Translations under genes and position numbers: made by a program
DNA from: Caballeronia sp. NK8
GTDB lineage: Bacteria > Pseudomonadota > Gammaproteobacteria > Burkholderiales > Burkholderiaceae
DNA: 64,000 bases
Direction: 5' to 3'
Assembly (NCBI RefSeq): GCF_018408855.1
Contig: NZ_AP024322.1
Coordinates: forward strand, 1,240,001 to 1,304,000
The notes under the pieces: model-generated
Database searches by the model: none
What the model was told of the DNA's origin: nothing
Seen by the model: only the letters and a program-made list of their open reading frames with translations
Shown here: positions 21,542 to 30,422 of the stretch, in pieces
Position numbering within the stretch: position 1 is the stretch's first letter
Layout of the letters: each line of letters begins with the position of its first letter

Positions 21542-22078
21542 ATGAGTGTCGATTTCTCCTCACGCATCACCGACTCGCTCTTCTTCGCGCTCTATCCCGA
21601 CGAACCCGCCGCCGCGCGCATCGCCGAACTGGCCGCGCGGCTGCGCATCGAGCATAAGCTGAAGGCGAAGCCGATTCCCACCGACCGCCTTCACGTCACC
21701 CTCCATTACCTCGGCGCTTTCGCGGGCCTCCCCGCCGATGTGCTCACGCAAGCGCGTGCCGCCGCCTCCCAAATCGCGCTGTCACCCGTCGAAGTGACGC
21801 TCGACCGGATCGAAAGCTTCTCCGGCCGTCGCTCAAAGCGTCCGCTGGTTCTCTCGGGCGATGTCACCGGGCCACTCGCCGCACTCCAGCAAGCCCTCGG
21901 CGCCGCACAACGCCATCCGCGCTTCACGCCCCACGTGACCTTGCTCTACGACGAGCAGCGCATCGCGCGCGAACCCGTCACACCCATCACCTGGACCGCG
22001 CGCGAGTTTGCGCTCGTGCGCAGCGTGCTAGGCAAATCGCATTACGACGTCCTCGCGCGCTGGCCCCTCGGGCTTTGA
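21542..22078 (+). CDS. thpR: 2'-5' RNA ligase-like (ThpR, 2H phosphoesterase) protein
   Basis: 178 aa. Two HxT motifs of the 2H phosphoesterase superfamily are present: RLHVTLHYLG (His about 51) and FTPHVTLLYD (His about 131). ThpR proteins act as 2'-5' RNA ligases or RNA 2',3'-cyclic phosphodiesterases in vitro; the physiological role is unclear. It starts MSVDFSSRITDSLFFALYPD. It marks the return to compact, GC-rich, core-like sequence after the defence region. Confidence 0.85.
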   Translation: MSVDFSSRITDSLFFALYPDEPAAARIAELAARLRIEHKLKAKPIPTDRLHVTLHYLGAFAGLPADVLTQARAAASQIALSPVEVTLDRIESFSGRRSKRPLVLSGDVTGPLAALQQALGAAQRHPRFTPHVTLLYDEQRIAREPVTPITWTAREFALVRSVLGKSHYDVLARWPLGL

Positions 22079-22102
22079 TTGCCGAAACGATCCGACAAAG
22101 GG

Positions 22103-22127
22103 TTTCGCGAAATTTTCTAACGCGTTA
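22103..22127 (+). promoter_or_regulatory. Tandem palindromes upstream of the ddp operon
   Basis: Two perfect 10-bp palindromes, TTTCGCGAAA (22103-22112) and TAACGCGTTA (22118-22127), centres 15 bp apart, in the 76-base gap before ddpX. They are plausible operator half-sites for an unidentified regulator. Confidence 0.45.
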
Positions 22128-22154
22128 AGGTTCGTCTATCGAAATCGAAGCCGC

Positions 22155-22727
22155 ATGCAACCCATGACGCGATCCCGCCTGCTGCACATCACGCCAGAAA
22201 CCCACGATGTCCAGATCGACCTCGTCTACGCGACCGATCGCAACTTCACCGGCAAACCGATCTACAAAGCCCAGCACTGTCTCTTGCTGGAACCCGCCGA
22301 AGCGGCATTACGAAAAGCCGTCGATATCGCGCGCAGCATCGGCACGACGCTGAGGATCTTCGACGCCTATCGCCCGCCGCAAGCGCAAAAGGTGCTGTGG
22401 GACTTCCTGCCTGACCCGACCTTCATCGCCGAACTCGGCCGCGGTTCGAACCACAGCCGTGGCACGGCGGTCGATCTCACGCTCGTCGATCGCGACGGCA
22501 ACGAACTCGACATGGGCACCGGCTTCGACGCGATGGTCGTCGAATCCGAGCATTTCCACTTCGGCCTGCCGGAGCATGTGCAGCGCAACCGCACGCTGTT
22601 GCTCGGCGTGATGCACGGCGCCGGCTTCACGCACATCAAAAGCGAGTGGTGGCATTACGAATTGCCAGGCTCGCGCGAACTTGCTCTGATCGACAACGAA
22701 GAAAGCGGCCCGTTGCGGCTGATGTGA
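22155..22727 (+). CDS. ddpX: D-alanyl-D-alanine dipeptidase (DdpX/VanX family)
   Basis: 190 aa zinc dipeptidase that cleaves D-Ala-D-Ala. It shows the peptidase M15D metal site SNHSRGTAVDL (His and Asp ligands) and the C-terminal SEWWHYEL with catalytic Glu and third zinc-ligand His. FDAYRPPQAQKVLWD is also family-typical. There is no signal peptide, so it is probably cytoplasmic, acting on dipeptide imported by the downstream transporter and allowing peptidoglycan-derived D-alanine to be used. It is first of the ddpXABCDF cluster, the same composition as the E. coli operon. Confidence 0.92.
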   Translation: MQPMTRSRLLHITPETHDVQIDLVYATDRNFTGKPIYKAQHCLLLEPAEAALRKAVDIARSIGTTLRIFDAYRPPQAQKVLWDFLPDPTFIAELGRGSNHSRGTAVDLTLVDRDGNELDMGTGFDAMVVESEHFHFGLPEHVQRNRTLLLGVMHGAGFTHIKSEWWHYELPGSRELALIDNEESGPLRLM

Positions 22728-22753
22728 ACCCGACGACAACAGGACGACCACCC

Positions 22754-24346
22754 ATGAAAAAGGCATTGGCAGCGGTCATGCTCGCATCGGCGCTGACGGC
22801 TTTCACGGGCTTTCAGAGCGCACAGGCCGCCACGCCGAAGGACATGTTCGTCATGGCGACGCTGCTCGACGAGTTCACCTCGCTCGACCCCGGCGAAATC
22901 TACGAGCTCGTGCCGGAGGAATATGTCGCGAATACGTATGACCGCCTGGTGCGCGTCGATCTGAAAGACCCGTCGAAATTCAATGGCGATGTCGCCGAAT
23001 CCTGGAGCGTCAGTCAGGACGGTCTCACCTTCACGTTCAAGATCCGCCCGGGCCTGAAGTTCCATTCGGGCAATCCGCTCACGGCCGACGACGTCGCGTG
23101 GTCCATTCAACGGACCGCATTGCTCGACAAGGGCGCGGCGGCGGTGCTCGCGGGCATCGGCCTCACGAAGGCGAACGCGTTGCAGAACGTGAAGAAGATC
23201 GACGACACGACCGTCGCGATCACCACCGATCGACGTTACGCGCCGACCTTCGTGCTGAATGTGCTCGGTTCGTGGCCGGCGTCGGTGGTGGATCGCAAGC
23301 TCGCCGAATCGCACGCGAAGGGCAACGACTATGGCAACGAGTGGCTCAAGACCAACGAGGCCGGTTCGGGCGCGTACAAGCTCGTGAAGTGGACCGCCAA
23401 CGACAGCATCGTGCTGCAGCGCTTCGAGGGCTACCGCATCCCGCTCGCGATGAAGCGAATCGTGCTGCGTCACGTGACCGAGGCGGCGAGCCAGCGCCTG
23501 ATGATCCAGAACGGCGATATCGACGTCGCGCGCGATCTGAGCCCGGACGATCTCGACACGCTTTCGAAGAACGGCGTCATCAAGGCGAGCGCCGTCCCGC
23601 AAGCCACGTTGATGTATCTCGGCCTCAACAACAAGAACCCGAATTTCGCGAAGCCGGAAGTCTGGGAAGCGATGAAGTGGCTGATCGACTATCAGGGCAT
23701 CCAGAAGAACGTGATCCGCACGACCTACAAGGTCCACGAAACGTTTCTGCCCGAAGGCTTTCTCGGCGCGCTGAACGAAAACCTGTATCACCAGGATGTC
23801 GCGAAGGCGAAGGCGCTGCTTGCGAAGGCCGGGCTCGCCAACGGATTCACGGTGAAGATGGACGTGCGCAACGACTATCCGTACAGCGAGATCGCGCAGG
23901 CGGTGCAGGCGAATCTCGCGCTCGCGAACATCAAGGTGCAGCTCATGCCGAGCGACAACAAGCAGACGCTCGGACGCTATCGCGCGCGGGCGCATGACAT
24001 CTATATCGGCGAATGGTCGGCGGATTACATCGATCCGCACAGCAACGCGCAGGGCTTCGTATGGAACCCGGACAACTCGGATGCGTCGAGCTACAAGATG
24101 CTCGCGTGGCGCAACGACTGGGACATTCCGCAACTGACCAGGGAAACCGATGCCGCGCTTGCCGAAAGCGACACGAAGAAGCGCGCGCAGCTCTACGAGA
24201 AGATGCAGCGCGAAGTGCTCGCGAAGTCGCCATTCGTGATCATGTTCCAGAAGGTGTCGCAGGTGGCGGCGCGTCCCGGCGTGACCGGTCTGGAAGTCGG
24301 GCCGATCAACGATCTCGTGTCGTACCGCAATATCAAGAAGCAGTGA
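22754..24346 (+). CDS. ddpA: Periplasmic dipeptide-binding protein (SBP family 5)
   Basis: 530 aa. A Sec signal peptide (about residues 1-25, MKKALAAVMLASALTAF then an A-x-A type cleavage site) precedes a family 5 extracellular solute-binding domain (FKIRPGLKFHSGNPLTADDV near 95, YGNEWLKTNEAGSGAYKLVK near 195). By operon context it captures D-Ala-D-Ala or related short peptides; by sequence alone it could bind other oligopeptides. Its stop overlaps the GTG start of ddpB. Confidence 0.9.
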   Translation: MKKALAAVMLASALTAFTGFQSAQAATPKDMFVMATLLDEFTSLDPGEIYELVPEEYVANTYDRLVRVDLKDPSKFNGDVAESWSVSQDGLTFTFKIRPGLKFHSGNPLTADDVAWSIQRTALLDKGAAAVLAGIGLTKANALQNVKKIDDTTVAITTDRRYAPTFVLNVLGSWPASVVDRKLAESHAKGNDYGNEWLKTNEAGSGAYKLVKWTANDSIVLQRFEGYRIPLAMKRIVLRHVTEAASQRLMIQNGDIDVARDLSPDDLDTLSKNGVIKASAVPQATLMYLGLNNKNPNFAKPEVWEAMKWLIDYQGIQKNVIRTTYKVHETFLPEGFLGALNENLYHQDVAKAKALLAKAGLANGFTVKMDVRNDYPYSEIAQAVQANLALANIKVQLMPSDNKQTLGRYRARAHDIYIGEWSADYIDPHSNAQGFVWNPDNSDASSYKMLAWRNDWDIPQLTRETDAALAESDTKKRAQLYEKMQREVLAKSPFVIMFQKVSQVAARPGVTGLEVGPINDLVSYRNIKKQ

Positions 24347-25410
24347 GCACGGTCACGCTGATCGAGCGCATGCGCGCCGCGAGTTCGCGGCGCGGCGGCG
24401 TACGCATCGCGCTCGCGCTGGCGCGCTGGATCGCGATGCTCGCCATCACGTTCACGGGCCTGCTCGCGATCACGTTCTTCATCGGCCGCAAGATACCGAT
24501 CGATCCCGTGCTCGCGATTCTCGGCGACCGCGCATCCGCGAGCGCGTATGCGGCCGCACGCCTGCGGCTCGGGCTCGACAAGCCGCTCATCGATCAATTC
24601 CTGATCTACGCGCGCGACGTGTTGCACGGCAACCTCGGCATCTCGCTGCTGACGGCCAACCCGGTCATCGACGACATCAAACGCGTCTTTCCCGCGACGC
24701 TCGAACTCGCGACGCTGTCGACCTTCATCGGCGTCGCGATCGGCGTGCCGCTCGGCGTGGCCGCGGCGGTGAAGCACAACCGCATCGTCGATCACGTGGC
24801 GCGCGTGATCGGACTCGCGGGCAGTTCGGTGCCGGTGTTCTGGCTCGCGCTCATGGGCCTCTTGCTCTTCTATGCGCGGCTGCACTGGGTGTCGGGACCG
24901 GGACGCATCGATCCGGTCTACGACGGCATGGTCGATACACACACGGGCAGCCTGCTCATCGATTCGATCATGGCCGGCGAATGGGATGTGTTCAAAAACG
25001 CGTTCTCGCATATCGCGCTGCCGGCGGGCGTGCTCGCGTTCTATTCGATCGCGTATCTGTCGCGCATGACGCGCTCGTTCATGCTCGAACAACTGAGCCA
25101 GGAATACGTGACGACCGCGCGCGCGAAAGGCCTGCCCGAGCGCCGCGTGATCTGGCGGCACGCGTTCGGAAACATCGCGGTGCCGCTCCTGACGGTGATC
25201 GCGCTCGCCTACAGCTATCTGCTCGAAGGCTCGGTGCTCACCGAGATCGTGTTCGCGTGGCCGGGCATCGGCTCGTATCTGACGGGCGCGCTGCTCAACG
25301 CCGACATGAACGCCGTGCTCGGCAGCACACTCGTGATCGGCGCGACGTTCATCGCGCTCAATCTGCTGACCGATGCGCTTTATCGCGTGTTCGATCCCCG
25401 CTCGCGCTGA
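24343..25410 (+). CDS. ddpB: Dipeptide ABC transporter permease (DppB-like)
   Basis: 355 aa with GTG start overlapping the ddpA stop (GTGA); an ATG nine codons later is an alternative. Six membrane helices and the permease EAA-type loop (TARAKGLPERRVIWRHAFGN) place it with DppB/OppB. It forms the inner-membrane channel with DdpC. The C-terminus ends NLLTDALYRVFDPRSR, as expected. Confidence 0.9.
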   Translation: MSTVTLIERMRAASSRRGGVRIALALARWIAMLAITFTGLLAITFFIGRKIPIDPVLAILGDRASASAYAAARLRLGLDKPLIDQFLIYARDVLHGNLGISLLTANPVIDDIKRVFPATLELATLSTFIGVAIGVPLGVAAAVKHNRIVDHVARVIGLAGSSVPVFWLALMGLLLFYARLHWVSGPGRIDPVYDGMVDTHTGSLLIDSIMAGEWDVFKNAFSHIALPAGVLAFYSIAYLSRMTRSFMLEQLSQEYVTTARAKGLPERRVIWRHAFGNIAVPLLTVIALAYSYLLEGSVLTEIVFAWPGIGSYLTGALLNADMNAVLGSTLVIGATFIALNLLTDALYRVFDPRSR

Positions 25411-25429
25411 CATGGAGGACTTTGCGCAG

Positions 25430-26341
25430 ATGAAACCGGTGCGAACGGGCTTGCGCACGTGGCTTCTCACCGAGACGCCCGCGTCGCCGCGTCAGGCCGC
25501 GCTCGGCCGCGCGTATCGGCGCTGGCGGCGGTTCTCGTCGAATCCGCTGAGCATGGTCGGGCTCGCGATCCTGCTGCTGCTCATCGTGGTCGCGGCCGTC
25601 GGGCCGCTGCTCGTCACGCAGGATCCATTGCAGCAAGTGCTCGCCGAACGTCTCACGCCGCCCGGCGCGGCGCACTGGTTCGGCACCGATCAACTCGGCC
25701 GCGACATCCTTTCGCGGCTCGTGCACGGCTCGCGCCTCACGCTGGCGATCGCGATGCTCGTCGTCGTGCTCGTCGTGCCGGTCGGGCTTCTGATCGGCAC
25801 GGTGGCGGGCTATTGCGGCGGCATCGTCGATACGGTGCTAATGCGGCTCACCGATGTCGCGCTGGCGTTCCCGAAGATCGTGCTCGCGCTCGCATTCGCC
25901 GCCGCGCTCGGGCCGGGCGTGCTCAATGCGGTGATCGCGCTGTCGATCACCGCGTGGCCGCCGTATGCCCGTCTCGCGCGCGCGGAATCGCTGCGGCTCG
26001 CGCAGTCGGACTACATTCACGCGGCGCGTCTGCAAGGCGCGTCGCATCCGCGCATTCTGCTGCGCTATATCGTGCCGCTGTGCTCGTCGTCGGTGATCGT
26101 GCGCGCGACGCTCGACATGGCGGGCATCATTCTCGCCGTCGCCGGTCTCGGTTTTCTCGGGCTGGGCGCGCAGCCGCCGAGCCCGGAATGGGGCTACATG
26201 GTCGCGGCGGGCCGCAACGTGCTGCTCGATGCCTGGTGGGTCGCGACGATCCCCGGCCTCGCGATCCTCGCGGTGAGCCTCGCGTTCAACCTGCTCGGCG
26301 ACGGTCTGCGCGACGTCTTCGATCCGCGTCATGGAGGCTGA
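25430..26341 (+). CDS. ddpC: Dipeptide ABC transporter permease (DppC-like)
   Basis: 303 aa from MKPVRTGLRTWLL, chosen because GGAGGA sits about ten bases upstream. An earlier ATG at 25412 is possible but lacks a ribosome site. It shows the DppC/OppC N-terminal OppC_N segment (RWRRFSSNPLSMVGLAIL), GTDQLGRDILSRLVHGSR, the EAA loop (IHAARLQGASHPRILLRYI) and the ending DGLRDVFDPR. Partner of DdpB in the membrane. Confidence 0.9.
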   Translation: MKPVRTGLRTWLLTETPASPRQAALGRAYRRWRRFSSNPLSMVGLAILLLLIVVAAVGPLLVTQDPLQQVLAERLTPPGAAHWFGTDQLGRDILSRLVHGSRLTLAIAMLVVVLVVPVGLLIGTVAGYCGGIVDTVLMRLTDVALAFPKIVLALAFAAALGPGVLNAVIALSITAWPPYARLARAESLRLAQSDYIHAARLQGASHPRILLRYIVPLCSSSVIVRATLDMAGIILAVAGLGFLGLGAQPPSPEWGYMVAAGRNVLLDAWWVATIPGLAILAVSLAFNLLGDGLRDVFDPRHGG

Positions 26342-26342
26342 C

Positions 26343-27203
26343 ATGTCGACGCCGCTCGCGCAGATCGAAGGTCTGGAAGTATCGTTCGCCGGCCACGACG
26401 GCACGCTCATGCCGGCAGTGCGCGGCGTGTCGCTGACGGTGCGGCGCGGCGAACGGCTCGGCATCGTCGGCGAATCGGGATCGGGCAAATCGCTCACGGG
26501 GCGCGCGCTGCTCGGACTGCTGCCGCCCGAGGCGAACTGGTCGGCGCAGGCGTTGCGCTTCGAAGGACAGGACCTGCTCGCGATGCGCCCGAAGGAGCGC
26601 CGGCGCCTGTGCGGCACGCGCATGAGCATGATCCTGCAGGACCCGAAATTCTCGCTCAACCCGGTGATGACGGTCGCACAGCAGATGCGCGAAACCTTCG
26701 TGCGGCAGGGCGTGAAAGAGAGCAGGCGGGCGCTGCGCGAGCGCATCGTCGCGGCGCTGGAAGCGGTGCATATCCGCGATCCGCAGCGCGTCGCGGATGC
26801 GTATCCGCACGAGCTGTCCGGTGGCATGGGCCAGCGCGTGATGATCGCGATGATGGTCTCCGCTGGCCCGCGCCTCCTGATCGCCGACGAACCCACGAGC
26901 GCGCTCGACGTCCTCGTGTCGATGCAGGTGCTCGCCGTGCTCGACGAGATGATCGAGCGCCACGACACCGGGCTCGTCTTCATCAGCCACGATCTGCCGC
27001 TCGTGATGTCGTTCTGCGACCGCGTCGCGGTGATGTACGGCGGGCGCGTCGTGGAGACGTGCGCCGCGCGCGATCTCGTTCACGCGACGCATCCCTACAC
27101 GCGCGGCCTGCTCGAAGCGAATCCGCCGCTCGACAATCCGCCCGACGAATTGCCGACGCTGCGCCGCGATCCGGCATGGCTCGATGAAAGGACCACGCGA
27201 TGA
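26343..27203 (+). CDS. ddpD: Dipeptide ABC transporter ATP-binding protein (DppD-like)
   Basis: 286 aa. Nucleotide-binding domain with Walker A GESGSGKS near residue 44, Q-loop ILQDPKFSLNPVMT, signature LSGGMGQRVMIAM and Walker B LLIADEPTSALD. The C-terminal oligopeptide/dipeptide extension (THPYTRGLLEANPPLD) is present but short; a Cys-rich cluster seen in some homologues is absent. GGAGG just upstream supports the ATG directly after the ddpC stop. It overlaps ddpF by four bases. Confidence 0.9.
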   Translation: MSTPLAQIEGLEVSFAGHDGTLMPAVRGVSLTVRRGERLGIVGESGSGKSLTGRALLGLLPPEANWSAQALRFEGQDLLAMRPKERRRLCGTRMSMILQDPKFSLNPVMTVAQQMRETFVRQGVKESRRALRERIVAALEAVHIRDPQRVADAYPHELSGGMGQRVMIAMMVSAGPRLLIADEPTSALDVLVSMQVLAVLDEMIERHDTGLVFISHDLPLVMSFCDRVAVMYGGRVVETCAARDLVHATHPYTRGLLEANPPLDNPPDELPTLRRDPAWLDERTTR

Positions 27204-27955
27204 TCGACATCGAGCGCGCGCTGATTCGCTTCAAGACGAAGACCGGCCACGTCGACGCCGTGCGCGACGTTTCCCTGCGCGTGGAGGAGGGCGAGGTGTT
27301 CGGGCTCGTCGGCGAATCGGGCAGCGGCAAGTCGACGCTTCTGCGCGCGCTCGCCGGGCTGACGCCGCTTGCGGGCGGCAGCATACGCATCGGTTCTCAA
27401 CCCGCGAGGCGCGACGTGCAGATGGTGTTTCAGGACCCGTATGGCGCGCTGCATCCGCGCTTTACCGTCGACAAGACCTTGCGCGAACCGCTCGCGATCA
27501 ACGGCATCGGCGACGAAGACGCGCGCATCCTCGATGCGCTCGCCGAAGTCGGGCTCGGGCCGGCGTTCCGCTTTCGCTATCCGCATCAGTTGTCGGGCGG
27601 GCAGCGGCAGCGCGTGTCGATCGCGCGGGCGCTGATCGTCGGGCCGCGCGTGCTGCTGCTCGATGAGCCGACTTCCGCGCTCGATGTCTCGGTGCAGGCC
27701 GAGATTCTGAATCTGCTGCGCCGTTTGCATCGCGAGCGCAAGCTGACGATGATCCTCGTAAGTCATAACCTCGCGGTGATCGGCTTTTTGTGTCAGCGCG
27801 TCGCGGTGATGCGCAATGGCGAGATCGTCGAGGAACTGGGTGTGGACGCGGTGCGCTCGCGCGACGTTTCCCATGAGTACACGCGGCGGCTTCTGCTTGC
27901 GACCGAAGGCTATACGCGCGGCGGCGGGGCGTTGGAGCGCATGCCGGGCGGTTAG
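27200..27955 (+). CDS. ddpF: Dipeptide ABC transporter ATP-binding protein (DppF-like)
   Basis: 251 aa second ATPase of the importer. Walker A GESGSGKSTLL (about 39-49), Q-loop FQDPYGALHPRFTV, signature LSGGQRQRVSIARAL, Walker B LLLDEPTSALDVSVQ and H-loop VSHNLAVIGFL are all intact. Last gene of the ddpXABCDF operon. It is shorter at the C-terminus than typical DppF and lacks most of the oligopeptide C-terminal domain, which is common for Ddp-type members. Confidence 0.9.
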   Translation: MIDIERALIRFKTKTGHVDAVRDVSLRVEEGEVFGLVGESGSGKSTLLRALAGLTPLAGGSIRIGSQPARRDVQMVFQDPYGALHPRFTVDKTLREPLAINGIGDEDARILDALAEVGLGPAFRFRYPHQLSGGQRQRVSIARALIVGPRVLLLDEPTSALDVSVQAEILNLLRRLHRERKLTMILVSHNLAVIGFLCQRVAVMRNGEIVEELGVDAVRSRDVSHEYTRRLLLATEGYTRGGGALERMPGG

Positions 27956-28232
27956 ACATCGTACAAGCACAGTTGCTGCGACGCCGTCAACGAATGTTGC
28001 GCAAACGACGCATAAGAACAGCAATAAGCCCGGTATACGGCCTCACGCCGTGAACACGCGCGCCCCCGACGAAAACCTCTAGGCAGCCGCTGATAGAATA
28101 GACACTGGATTGTCGAGACGTGCCGAACAACGCGCAAGCGTGGTCTTCCGGTTGCCTTCCGACTTCGAGCTAACCAACGGAAATCGTGACAGACCGTGCC
28201 CGTTCGCGGGTGAAAGCCGGTCGTAATCCCCG
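27956..28232. other. Intergenic region between ddpF and the DUF1992 gene
   Basis: 277 bases, more AT-rich than the flanks, with no convincing ORF or RNA gene. A TAGAAT-like -10 at about 28094 may serve the downstream DUF1992-tadA-ldcA genes. Confidence 0.4.
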
Positions 28233-28631
28233 ATGAAATTGCTAGATGCTTTGGTCGAACAGCGGATCAACGAAGCCGCTACGCGTGGCGAGTTCAACAA
28301 CCTGCCGGGCGCGGGCGCTCCGCTCAACTTCGACGACGACGTCCTCGTGCCCGAGGAAGTGCGTGTCGCCAATCGAATCCTCAAGAACGCGGGCTTCATC
28401 CCGCCTGCCGTCGAACAGCTTCGCGCGCTGCGCGGGCTTCAGGAAGAGTTCGACAAGGTGACGGACCCCGCTGCCCGTTGCCAGTTGCAAGCGCGGATGC
28501 TCGCGCTCGACATGGCGCTCGAATCGCTGCGTGGCGGCGGCTGCGTGCCGCATGAGTATCGCCGGCGCATCGCCGAACGGCTCTCCGAGCGCGCGCAGTC
28601 GCGCGTGGCGCTGGAAGCTGAAGCCAAGTGA
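28233..28631 (+). CDS. DUF1992 (DnaJ-homologous subfamily C-like) protein
   Basis: 132 aa. The DUF1992 signature is very clear in the first 65 residues: EQRINEAATRGEFNNLPGAG, then a short acidic segment and VANRILKNAGFIPPAVEQL. The rest is a helical, charged tail. The family is widespread (E. coli YhdN; DNAJC28-like in animals), but its molecular function is unknown. It overlaps tadA by four bases (GTGA). Confidence 0.85.
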   Translation: MKLLDALVEQRINEAATRGEFNNLPGAGAPLNFDDDVLVPEEVRVANRILKNAGFIPPAVEQLRALRGLQEEFDKVTDPAARCQLQARMLALDMALESLRGGGCVPHEYRRRIAERLSERAQSRVALEAEAK

Positions 28632-29185
28632 CCGGGATGCCGGACGCGCCCGATCCCGCGCCCATCGCCTCCATCGACGATCATTCGAACGAACGCGATC
28701 GCCGCTTCATGGCGCTCGCGCAACGCGCCGCCGACGAAGCTCGTCGCGCGGGCGAAGTGCCCGTGGGCGCGGTGATCGTGCTCGGCAATGATGTCATCGC
28801 CACCGGTTTCAATCATCCGATTCGCGGACACGATCCGTCCGCGCATGCCGAAATGGCCGCGCTGCGCGCCGCCGCCCAGAAGCTGGAAAACTATCGACTG
28901 CCGGGCTGCGAACTCTATGTCACGCTGGAGCCGTGCCTGATGTGCGCAGGCGCGATCATGCACGCGCGCATCTCGCGCGTCGTCTACGGCGCGACGGACC
29001 CGAAGACGGGCGCGTGCGGCAGTGTCGTCGACATGTTCGCGAATACGCAGCTCAATCATCACACCACTGTGACAGGCGGCGTGCTCGCCGACGAATGCGG
29101 ACACGCGCTCAAGAATTTCTTCGCGGAACGCCGCCGCCTGGCGCGCGAAGAACGCGATGCGCGCCGCGCGCGAGAAGCCCGATAA
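28628..29185 (+). CDS. tadA: tRNA-specific adenosine deaminase TadA
   Basis: 185 aa from a GTG overlapping the DUF1992 stop, or 182 aa from ATG 28637. It converts A34 to inosine in tRNA-Arg(ACG), an essential wobble modification. The cytidine/deoxycytidylate deaminase fold has the zinc site SAHAEMAAL (His ligand and catalytic Glu) and EPCLMCAGAI (two Cys ligands). GACGSVVDMF follows as in other TadA proteins. The basic C-terminal tail contacts tRNA. Confidence 0.96.
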   Translation: MTGMPDAPDPAPIASIDDHSNERDRRFMALAQRAADEARRAGEVPVGAVIVLGNDVIATGFNHPIRGHDPSAHAEMAALRAAAQKLENYRLPGCELYVTLEPCLMCAGAIMHARISRVVYGATDPKTGACGSVVDMFANTQLNHHTTVTGGVLADECGHALKNFFAERRRLAREERDARRAREAR

Positions 29186-29205
29186 CGAATCCAACGAACA
29201 ACATC

Positions 29206-30126
29206 GTGAAATCACGCACCATTGATCTCGTCGCGCCTTCGGGCTATCCGCACGATCCGGCGGCAGTGGAACGCGGCGTCGGGCGATTGCGCAGGGAAGG
29301 GCATCGGCTCGAAAACGTCGAAGCGACGCGCCGGCGCTTTCAGCGCTTCGGCGGCACCGATGCCGAGCGCGCAGCCGATCTCAATCGCCTCGCCGATCCG
29401 TCGCGCCGGTTGCCTGACATCGTACTGGCGGTGCGCGGCGGTTACGGCGCGTCGCGCATTCTGCACGGGCTCGATTATGTCGGTTTGCGCAGGCTTTCCG
29501 ATCAGCCGGTGGCGATCGTCGGGCACAGCGATTTCACGGCGATCCAGTGCGCGCTGTTCGCGCATGCCGGCGTGAAAAGCTTCGGCGGACCGATGTTCGC
29601 GGGTGATTTCGGCGCGGAACAGGTGAGCGCGTTCACGATGCAGCATTTCTGGAACGCGATCTCCCATTCGAGCTTCACGGTGACGAGCAACACGCCGCAG
29701 CGCCAGACCGTGAACGCGACCGGCATGCTGTGGGGCGGCAACCTCGCGATTCTGGCGTCGCTCGTCGGCACGCCGTATCTGCCCCCGGTCGAAGGCGGAA
29801 TTCTCTACCTCGAAGATGTGAACGAGCATCCGTTTCGCATCGAGCGGATGATCTATCAGTTGCATCAGTCCGGCATGCTCGGCCGTCAGCAGGCGATCGT
29901 GATGGGCGAGTTTTCCGGCGGCAGGCTCTCTGAGTACGACAACGGCTACTCGCTCGACGCGATGATCGAGCAGGTCAGAGCCGTGACCGGCATTCCGGTG
30001 GTGACCGGGTTGCAGTTCGGGCACATCGAAAATCTTCTGACGCTGCCTTTCGGTGCAACGGCGCATCTCGTCGCGACGGAGCGGGGTTTTACGCTGAAAC
30101 TCTCCGACTACCCGCATCTGGCTTGA
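29206..30126 (+). CDS. ldcA: LD-carboxypeptidase (muramoyltetrapeptide carboxypeptidase)
   Basis: 306 aa; a GTG start at 29206 is chosen because no ATG precedes the conserved SRTIDLVAPSGYPHDP. Peptidase family S66: nucleophile Ser in VGHSDFTAIQ (about 108), then LEDVNEHPFRIERM and the C-terminal GHIENLLTLPFGA with the Glu/His of the triad. It removes the terminal D-Ala from the tetrapeptide during peptidoglycan recycling, releasing D-Ala in the cytoplasm. This fits functionally with the D-Ala-D-Ala operon upstream. Followed by a strong terminator. Confidence 0.93.
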   Translation: MKSRTIDLVAPSGYPHDPAAVERGVGRLRREGHRLENVEATRRRFQRFGGTDAERAADLNRLADPSRRLPDIVLAVRGGYGASRILHGLDYVGLRRLSDQPVAIVGHSDFTAIQCALFAHAGVKSFGGPMFAGDFGAEQVSAFTMQHFWNAISHSSFTVTSNTPQRQTVNATGMLWGGNLAILASLVGTPYLPPVEGGILYLEDVNEHPFRIERMIYQLHQSGMLGRQQAIVMGEFSGGRLSEYDNGYSLDAMIEQVRAVTGIPVVTGLQFGHIENLLTLPFGATAHLVATERGFTLKLSDYPHLA

Positions 30127-30138
30127 TTCGACGATCAG

Positions 30139-30166
30139 GAGGCGCTTATTGAGCGCCTCGTTTTTT
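30139..30166 (+). terminator. Rho-independent terminator after ldcA
   Basis: Perfect 8-bp stem GAGGCGCT / AGCGCCTC with a five-base loop, followed by G and six T. Confidence 0.9.
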
Positions 30167-30238
30167 GACTTAGCTCGCAACTAACGGTCTTAATTTGCAC
30201 CATCCGGACTTCAACCGCGCACCATGCTCACCTTTAGA

Positions 30239-30248
30239 TTGTCGACAA
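30239..30248. promoter_or_regulatory. GntR-type operator-like palindrome 1
   Basis: TTGTCGACAA, a perfect palindrome about 175 bases upstream of the gntR ATG. The spacing of GT and AC resembles FCD-GntR sites. It nearly matches the site at 30367-30378. Confidence 0.5.
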
Positions 30249-30366
30249 AAAAGTGGCGGCAATGCTGACAAAAACTTGATAAATTGGCCGAGAGGCCCGT
30301 CCGTATTGAGATGAAGGCTAGCCGAGCCAACGAAATACGGCCGAAAGTCACCGATTTCTCAAATGA

Positions 30367-30378
30367 ATTGTTGACAAT
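30367..30378. promoter_or_regulatory. GntR-type operator-like palindrome 2
   Basis: ATTGTTGACAAT, a near-perfect palindrome 44 bases upstream of the gntR start, well placed for autoregulation. The same core recurs as ATCGTCAACAAT before puuE. Confidence 0.55.
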
Positions 30379-30422
30379 CTTTATGTCGATTCTAAGATGC
30401 TTAACATGCAAGCGAGCACATC

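Noticed and set aside
22655..24133. 492-codon reverse-strand frame over ddpA
   Set aside because: Antisense shadow with biased Arg/Val/His composition; the solute-binding protein with signal peptide is on the plus strand.
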